A DNA stretch of 64,000 nt from Heliocidaris tuberculata (lineage: Eukaryota; Echinodermata; Echinoidea; Camarodonta; Echinometridae), in assembly GCA_025618425.1 (NCBI GenBank), contig CM046832.1:75731297-75795296 (forward strand). Direction: 5' to 3'. A program made the translations under genes and the position numbers. Numbering within the stretch: the first letter of the stretch is position 1; each line of letters opens with the position of its first letter. Under the pieces are notes generated by a model. It searched no databases and was not told where the DNA came from. It saw only the letters and a list, made by a program, of their open reading frames with translations. Shown here one piece after another: positions 13,501 through 22,500 of the stretch.

Positions 13501-16500
13501 TGTGAATTCGGGCCTAAATGTCTTTTTCGAGAAGTTAGACAATAATTGTCTTTCTCGTACCAGTTAAATGTTTAAGATGTGGAATATAAAGCAAATAGTC
13601 ACCTTTTGATTTCAGGCGATGAGACAAACTATCACTTCCTCGGCGATCTGAATGTATAACGCTATCTTTCCTCAGCTTCGCTTCTGAAAGATAGCTACAT
13701 CCAGATCGCCTCGGAAGTTATAGTTTGTCCCATCACCTTCACCAACGGTAATTATTTGCTTACTGTAGAGAGGATCGGGAGGGGGTGTTTGGCATAAACC
13801 TTCAAAAGGTGATATTCATCCAGTTACATGATACTAGTGAGAAACACATGCCCTTTGACCTGATTTTATTGTTTTTAGTTATTATTTTTCTTTTGTTTTC
13901 ATATCATTTTTTTTGCTTTATAGATTCAGAAGTAGATATCAATGAGCCAAGGGATGAAGATTTTGAGAGAGAAACTTCAACTGGAGAAAACGTAACACAA
14001 GCTGAAGGGATTATTGCAGAAGATGAACCTAGTGACACATCATCTTTTGACTTGGATCTCTTCCAAGCAGCAAGTAAAGATTTAAAAAGTGAGATATGTT
14101 TTAGAGTTAAAATATATATGGTTAACTTTTTTGTTAGGAAGTGTCTTATATTTTATTTATTGTCTAATTTCCAGCCTGAAATATGGGGTAAGAAGGGGAT
14201 GCTCACAATAAACAACTACTACAAACTTCAGCGTTCTCGCAATGACTTGACAAGTTTGTTTTCCACTCAGTTTTATTTTCTATAATATGTAGGAGCTTCT
14301 GCCTGTACTAAGCAGGGGTGGTATTCTGAAAATGATGTTATCTTTTATGTTAGTAAAACGATGTTAATACAAATCAGACTTAGGACAAGTCATTGTTAAT
14401 GTATGCTTTCAAAGCTGGCTGTGTTCGTGTAAAGTTAAAAGAGACTTCTGCGCAAGCCCCAATGATAACTGTTAATTCTGAGCACTTTCAGTTTGTTATG
14501 ACAATTAATATCGCTTTCCTTAACATGAAAAATAACATGGTTTTCAGAATACTGCCCCAGGTGTCTTTCTCTAACTGATTTATGTACCTCATTGTTGGGC
14601 GACCCTGGCGCGTCTGCCTCTTGAAATGTCCCATATGAAGACTAATTGCTCCTTAATTTACTTTTGCTTTTCCAGCAGTGACCACTGAAACAGCAGCAGT
14701 ATTCCCTAGATCTGACTGAAATTGGTGTTAGATTCCTGTATATCTCTGTATTTGTCATATGATCATTCCAACTGACATCCAGTGCTGCTCATAAGAGTCT
14801 GGTACAGCAGCCATTCAGTTGTTTTTCTAGGCCCTTTGTGAGTGTCCATGTTTGTGATAGATACTACAGCTGTATGGTTTACACTGAGTGAAGCCCTACA
14901 GAATCTGACTTTCAGCTGCCTACTGAGATAGCTTGATGGTTTGTTCAGTGCGGCCTAGGCTTTTCTGCTCTGATGTGAAGGTCTATCCCAAAATGGTTTG
15001 ATAATTTGTTTTTTGCAGGCTGTGTATACTCCTGAATACACACGTATGTCATTTAAAAAAAAGAGATCTAGAAACTAGAAAGGTCTAGACTTGAAAAAAA
15101 AATCTTTTGTCTTTGAACACTAACTTTCATTTTCCCTATTTTAACATTTCCTAAATTGTGGCTGTGTTGCTCTCTTCTACAGTTTAGATTATACATGTAA
15201 TCAATAGATGATTGATAAATTTGAATTTAAATTTAATTGAATTTAAGGTCTAGTGGTCTAGAGGTGTCCTGGTCTAGTGGGTAGGTACCAGGACTATGAA
15301 GAACAAGGTATGGTGTTTTGAATCTCTGTCACAGAACTAATTTCCTTTGGTAAGCAATGTTCTACATTTGCCCTCTCCACCCAGGTGAAGTAAATGGGTA
15401 CCTTTGAAGGAAAAAATTCCTTGAATACTTGAGTGCCTTATCATAGTTGCTGTGCTAAAGCTTAATGGGTAATAATATGATTGCAAGGCTGTTAGGAAGA
15501 ACAGTATCATTACCCTGGGTAAATAAATATTATTATCACTGTCATTCTAAGATGAGTTTTGACTTAATCATCAGCCTATTATGAACATGTCATTTTCAGC
15601 CAGCCAGTGGAGTCTTCTATGCTCCTCAATTATTGAATTCTAGTTACAGCCCAGTGCCTGTCTTTGCTGTCTGCAAAAGCAGCTGATTCCTGCAAGCCAG
15701 TCTTGAGGCTGGCTACACAAAGAGTGATCTCTGCAAGAAAGTTGGGGAATGGGATAAAAATTGTCAGACTCTTGATGTCAGAAATATGAAAAATAGTACA
15801 GTAGTTGCTCCTCTTGTAGGAATATATTTTATCACATGACCTGCTCTTGACCAATCCATGAACATGAAATTTTCCTGTGAGGGATAAAATATTGATAATA
15901 ATCACTTCACTTATATTAAAATGAATAATGAAGATAAATCTGTGATAATTACTTTTTTGGAAAAAAAAATCATGATTTTCACCTTTTTTTTGCAAAACAA
16001 GTCATATCCACAAACTTTTTTTTTTTCACAATGCATTATATCCACAGTTAAGTAATATGCTTTCATTTACCTACTGTTTAAAATCATTCAAATTAATGTT
16101 TATTTTTGACACTTTAAAATAGTAAGGAATCCATGTGAGGAGCCTCCACACATTTAGGGCTTGATTTTGTGGTCAGTGGAGCCAAATATTACCAATAGTT
16201 TTACTGAGTCCATAAATCTACCGACTTGGCACATCGCCTGTAAATTCTCCAAGGCTTCTCCTTTTCACTGCACATCTGTGTCTCACTTTGCGTATCCACT
16301 GATTTAGTTGTGCGCATCAGTTACATGTAAGTCAAGTACTATTCAATGCGCAATGGATTTAACACGATTTGCTCTGAAATGGGAGTGGCGTTTAATGCAT
16401 TTGCAAAAAACCCCCAATGTTTTCGAACTAAACTAAGTGTGGATTTAAAGCGATTTGCTGAAAACTGATTTTGAATCTAGATAAAGCTATCTGTCTTTGA

Positions 16501-19500
16501 TCTTTTGATACATTTAGTTTAAAAAATTTGGATTTGGCGTTTAATGCATCTTGCAACAAAACTCTTTATTTGATCACTCTTTGCTTTGTGTATGTGTACA
16601 ACGTAATGTCATTTCTTGTTTTAATAGCGCACAGCCATCTTACCTACCCAACTGAAATATTACATTTTTAGGCAGTTGTGAAATGGTCAAACAGTGATTT
16701 TACAGTGATGTTTTGTTTTACTGTAGTGTATTCTTGTACTCATTTAATTGATTTGCACAGAAGACATTATTCAATGAGTGTTTTTCAATCAGCCTTTGTG
16801 TATTCTTTCGTTCATTACTGCAAATTTGATATTATGTAAATGAGGCCTATATGCTGATGGGATTTTGCTTTGAATAATGTAATTGTGTATCTATCTGTTA
16901 AATTCAATCGTAAGAGATAACACACATCTGGAAACTGAATAAATACTATATTTCTTCTTCAAATCAAGAAGCTGATGAAAGAAAAGATGAAGGAAATGAA
17001 GATGAGGTAGTCCCTTCTCCAAGGAGTAAAACAGCACCAAGCTCTTCAGATGAGAACCAGAGCAGGCAAGGACAAAATCCTGCTCTTCAGGCTCTTGTAG
17101 TGCGCAGATCAACAAGACAAACAAATAAGGAAAAGTATGATGTATCTACAAATTCGCCAATAAAAATTTCTTACAAAACTAGAAGTAAAAGTGATGGTAA
17201 TCATGTAACAGATGAATTTGAAAGTGGTGAAAAAGTTGCTGTAGATAGAAAACAAGGAAAAAAGAGCAAAGCTGAAAAGCAAGGTGATTCTTGTCAAAAG
17301 GAGGGAGAGGATATGTATGTGGCTAGAAAGACAAGGGGAAAGAAGATACTAGAAAACCAAGATGAAAAAGCAGGAGAAAAGAGGTCTGCTAAAGAACTCA
17401 GTAGCTTAAAGATGGATGATGTCAGTGTACAGAATGGTGGAACAGCTAATGATGCAATGCAGACAGATGGAATAGATGACAGTGCCTTGAATTTAGATGG
17501 AATTGATGATAGTGCCATGCAGCCAAATAGAATTGGTACAGAAGACAAAATCACACATGGAAACAAGAAATCCAGGAGGTAATGTATTCTAAACTCCAAG
17601 ACCTATTGATATTTAGAGCCAATTGACTTAAAGATTATCTGAAGTTAGAGTTGGATAAAGCTACATGGGTTTGTAAGATAGATAAGCCAAATTTCTACTT
17701 TTATTACAGAAAAACCTAATTCTAGAAAACGTTATGAAAAATGTTCATATATGTACTTTGATGAAGATTCTCAAATTATTGTCTAATTCGGAATTGCCAA
17801 AAGAGATACTGCATTGAACATTAAAAGCAACACCTTTTTTACTTATTTTGTCCTGTTGATGTCTCTGAAGGCTATTGGAATATCACAGTAAAAATTAATT
17901 ATAGATCAAAACAGTGACTTTTCTGTAGAGGGCAATTCCAAGCATTACGGAATGACATTCACAATGAATTTTCAAGTTTGAAAGAAGAATATTATTAACA
18001 TTATAATGAATATCTAAAAATTGATAGTTACATTACATACACTATTATAAGGTACTTTTCTCAAATGTTGAGTTTCGTGTCAACCTTTCATCAAATTTAT
18101 GATATATTCAATATTATATTGCTTCGTTACGGAATGACACAAAAAGGACATGAATTTTCAACCACAATAAACATTGCTCAAACTATGTGAACTTAAATTG
18201 TGTATCATGTTTTCAATACTGCTGTGGCTTTTTGTGGTATGTTAGCTTTGATGTGCCATACCCTGTTCCTGGGAATCTGTTTGAAAATACATGTATTTGA
18301 GGTATATTTGCCAAAATCTTTTTTTACCTGGTCAGTACTTTATACTCACTTTATACTCAGATGGACAAGTTATGTACAATACAATTTGGAATCCTCCATA
18401 TTATTGAGCTGCTTAATCTGTCTTATCAAAACATCTGGAGGTCAGAAAATTTTAGTATTTCCTTGTTACCCAACAACCATGATTTCCATGCGGTTGAAAT
18501 CCATTCAGTGTGAATTTCATTTTCGTCCATCAATGTACATGTAACACATGGGTACCCTTGATCTGAGCCATGCACATATACATCTCATCAACTAATTTTA
18601 TTTTAAAAACACCATTTTCCCATTGTTTTGTACACAAAACCCAAAATATCAAAATTAGTTAATTTGATATAATTTTCATACTGGAGAGTAAGTTCATCAT
18701 TTCTACTTTTGTCGATGAATGTCATATGAATGATGAATCTAAACTAATATATTTAGGTTCAGGGTTAAATTGAATTACTGGTATACAAAACTGAATTCAG
18801 TGTCATTCCGTAACAAATTTTGTTATGGAAAGACGTAATTAATCATTATCATAATTCATATAAAAATACAATAATCAAGCTCCAAAATATTAGGATACCT
18901 GTTTGAATTTATATACATCTACAAGGCGATTGAGGTCATCCAGTGATCTTCTCCATCTCACATATTCAGTTACTTGCACCTTGGCCGGTGATAGGACATT
19001 TACCATATCTGCTTCATAATACTTGAATGATTTAGCACTTACAGTTAGACAGTCTTCATCAGTCAATGCCTTCCAAAAGGCCTTGAAAACACATCTCTTT
19101 GGCAGTTTGTAGTTGTAACAGTGTTTTTCTTAGTACAAGTATTTTTATTGTTTGAATTTATTGTAAGCACTTTGGGCCTCATGGGAAAAGCATGGTATAA
19201 GAGTAATGATAATAATAATAATAATTTTAAAAAGCACATACATTTTGTAGGTATGAGGTACCTTAATTTAGCTATAAGCTTTCATAACAAAATAATCGTC
19301 CTTTTTGGAAATAACTGAAATTTTATTTTGTTTTGTGTGGTATGGAATGACAATCTTTTGGAGTTCAAGTTTCCAAGGTTACTGATGCATGTATGAAAAA
19401 TTATGCAGAACAGAAACTAATGATATTCTTGTTCACTATTCACTAGGTTATCTAAACGTTGCGTACCAAGTGTATTTTAGCAAAGAGCTAATATTAAAAC

Positions 19501-22500
19501 AACGGTTACCTTTCTCTTCTTTTAAAATTTTCATAATTGGTATCAAATGTTGATTTAAAATTGTTAGTATTCATAAGTGTGAAAATTTAGATATTTACAA
19601 TTAATTTGACACCAAATATGATGTGATTAGACAGTTGTGAAATGTCCTGTTTTGCTTGGAATTGCCCTGGTCATAAAGATGCATCAAAAGAAATAAAGAA
19701 AACACAAAAAGTAATCTAAAAGAGTATTTGAGAGACCAAGCACCTTGAGTACTCTGTAAGATGTATGAAATAGGGTGATTCTATTGGCTGAAAAGGAGAG
19801 AAAGTGACACTCAGTAGTTTGTTATATTTGCACAAGTGTGCAATATAATAAAGACTTATCACAGCTGAGGATATAGACCTTTGTTTACATGGTATATTGT
19901 GTATGATAGATATACTATACGTGCCTCCACACTTCATTACTTGTAACTGTCATTTTCATAGTCTTCCACATTTTATGTGAAAGTATCCTAAATGTAATTG
20001 AGGCCTATAACCTATGACCTAAACATAGTCAAAAACTCTCGAATGTCGTCGCACAACAGTTCCATCAGATTGGAAGCTCCCATGACTGCAAATTTGACAA
20101 TGTTCAGCTTTGTTTTACTTGTTTTATTTCAAGCAAAACTGATGTCTCTAGTCCAGAGAAGATTGTAGTTGTCCGTCTGTCATCGACCAAGAAGAGAAAG
20201 ACACCTGTCAAATCACCACTCGGTAATCCACTTGTTATCAATAATTTAAAATGTGAATTTGTAGTCTCAATAATCCACTTGTTATCAATAAATTATAATG
20301 TGAAATTGTTATCTCCATAATCCACTTCTTAGCAGTAAATTAAAATGTGAATTTTTAATATCAATTTATATGCTTGTACGGATTTTTGTGATACTATCCC
20401 CTGAACTATCTATTACCCCTGGACAACTAAAACCTGGAACTCTTCCATCCCCCCCCTATCGACAACTGGAATATTTAGTGATTTTGCTAAAGCCTTGGAC
20501 ACAATTGATCATTCTATATTTCTATATTTAAGAAATTAAAGTCATGACGGGATATGTTTCGAATCGTTGGAATGAACTAAACGTCAGATATAAATTTTTC
20601 TTGATTATTTTTTCCATGGAGATGACAACACAAAACTTGGGAGCCGAGTTATACACACTCAGCAGTCTCTAATACTATGCTCTGTCTTATGAATTTACCA
20701 AGGTTTCAAAGCTCAAGGAATTTCATGACTCTAATTCTAGCATAGCTTGGAGAAAAATTATCAAAAAGTAAGCAGGAATGGTCAATAATATTTGTAGAAG
20801 TATACCCTTTGATGTATGATGTATACTTCAATAAGATTGTAAACAGTGAGTATGATAAATCAATGGTTTGTCTTTGCAGGTACAGCTACCATAGAATCAC
20901 AGAAAGAACCAAGAAAGCTACACATAAGTGACTCATCCCCAAATAGGTAAAATCACTATGACATTATTGATTATGTGGGAGTGTATAACAAATTAAACTT
21001 AGTTGACAAATGTCTCTCGTACTTTTGAACAATCATCTCTAAGAGGATATCTAAAGTTTAAGGCTTGACATGTCTTCATTGACTTACCGGTATACAAAAT
21101 TGAATTCTAAGTGACAAACAACAATTTCATTCCTGCTGATGATTAATCTCACAAAACTTGGACTTTAGGCCAAAACATAGGTGAGAATATTGAGCATGTT
21201 TATACAGGATCTGTTACTTTCAGGCTCTTTCCATTTATATGTTCATCTATTGAAACCATTAACCCTGAAAGGGCCGGGGGGGGGGGGGGGGGGGGTGGCA
21301 GAATACACATTGTCCATGGAAATGTGGAGTGATATAATCGAGACTCAGTGATATGTTTCATTTTTATTCTTTTATCATCTGTGGCAGCGTTGTTACAAAT
21401 AATTTTCGACAGATAACAATACTCTTTACTACCATGAAATAACTAGCAAGGTCACAGAGAATAAAATTATGATATGAAGCTAATAAAGTTGGGTAAACTT
21501 TTTAAGTACAAATTGTTTAAAAGTACAGCAAGATAATGGTTTCAACAATTGTTTCTGCTTTTCCAAATTACCAGCCAGCTAGGGGGCATATCTTTAGAAA
21601 TTCAAATTACAATGATTTGCATGTATTGGCTTTGTTATAGGACACCCTCTAGACGATCAAGGAGAGGGATAGAGATAGTCTCAGATTCCTCAGCCTCAGA
21701 TGATTCTACTAGTGATGTGCTTCCAATGAAGAGAACCAGACATACATCAACTCCGCACAAACATTCAAGTGAGCAATTTTAGGATTTTTTCTTCGAACTC
21801 TTACACATCTATTGGAAAACCTGATTGTTATAATTTATTATGTTAAGAAAGGATTTTTATGCCTCCTCCCACCGAAGGTGGTGCCTGAGGCATTATGTTT
21901 TTGGGTTGTCTGTCCATCTGTCCGTCCGTTCCGCTTCCTCGTTCACGCATTATCTCAAACATGGTGCTGGTATGTATCACCATGGAAAGACAATCTGATT
22001 AGATTTTGGGGTACAAAGATCAAAAGTCATAGAGGTCAATTTCTGAAATTGCAGGTTGTAGCCTTGTTATCAAGATATATCAAGAACTATTTGAGCTATG
22101 AGCTTTGAACTTGGTATTAGTATGCCTCATTGTAGTGGGATAAACTGCATAAATTTGGCATAAGTAGGTCAAAGGTCATAGAGTTAATTTTCTATGAATT
22201 TTATCACCGTTATCATTGTTATCACCTTATTTCTCGAACAATTTCAGCCATTTACTTAAAACTTGGTATGAGTATGCATCACCATAGTGAGACAAAATAA
22301 TTAGATTTTTGTTTCAGTTGGTCAAAGGTCACAGGTCACCGTCATAAAGGTCAATATACGTGAAATTAATGTTTTTTAAAGTTTTGTTATATCTCAATAG
22401 CTATTTTACCTGTGAACGTCAAACTTGGTACTAGTATGCATCACCATAGTGAGATGAAGTTATTAGATGCTGGGTTTAGTTGGTCAAAGGTCATAGAGGT

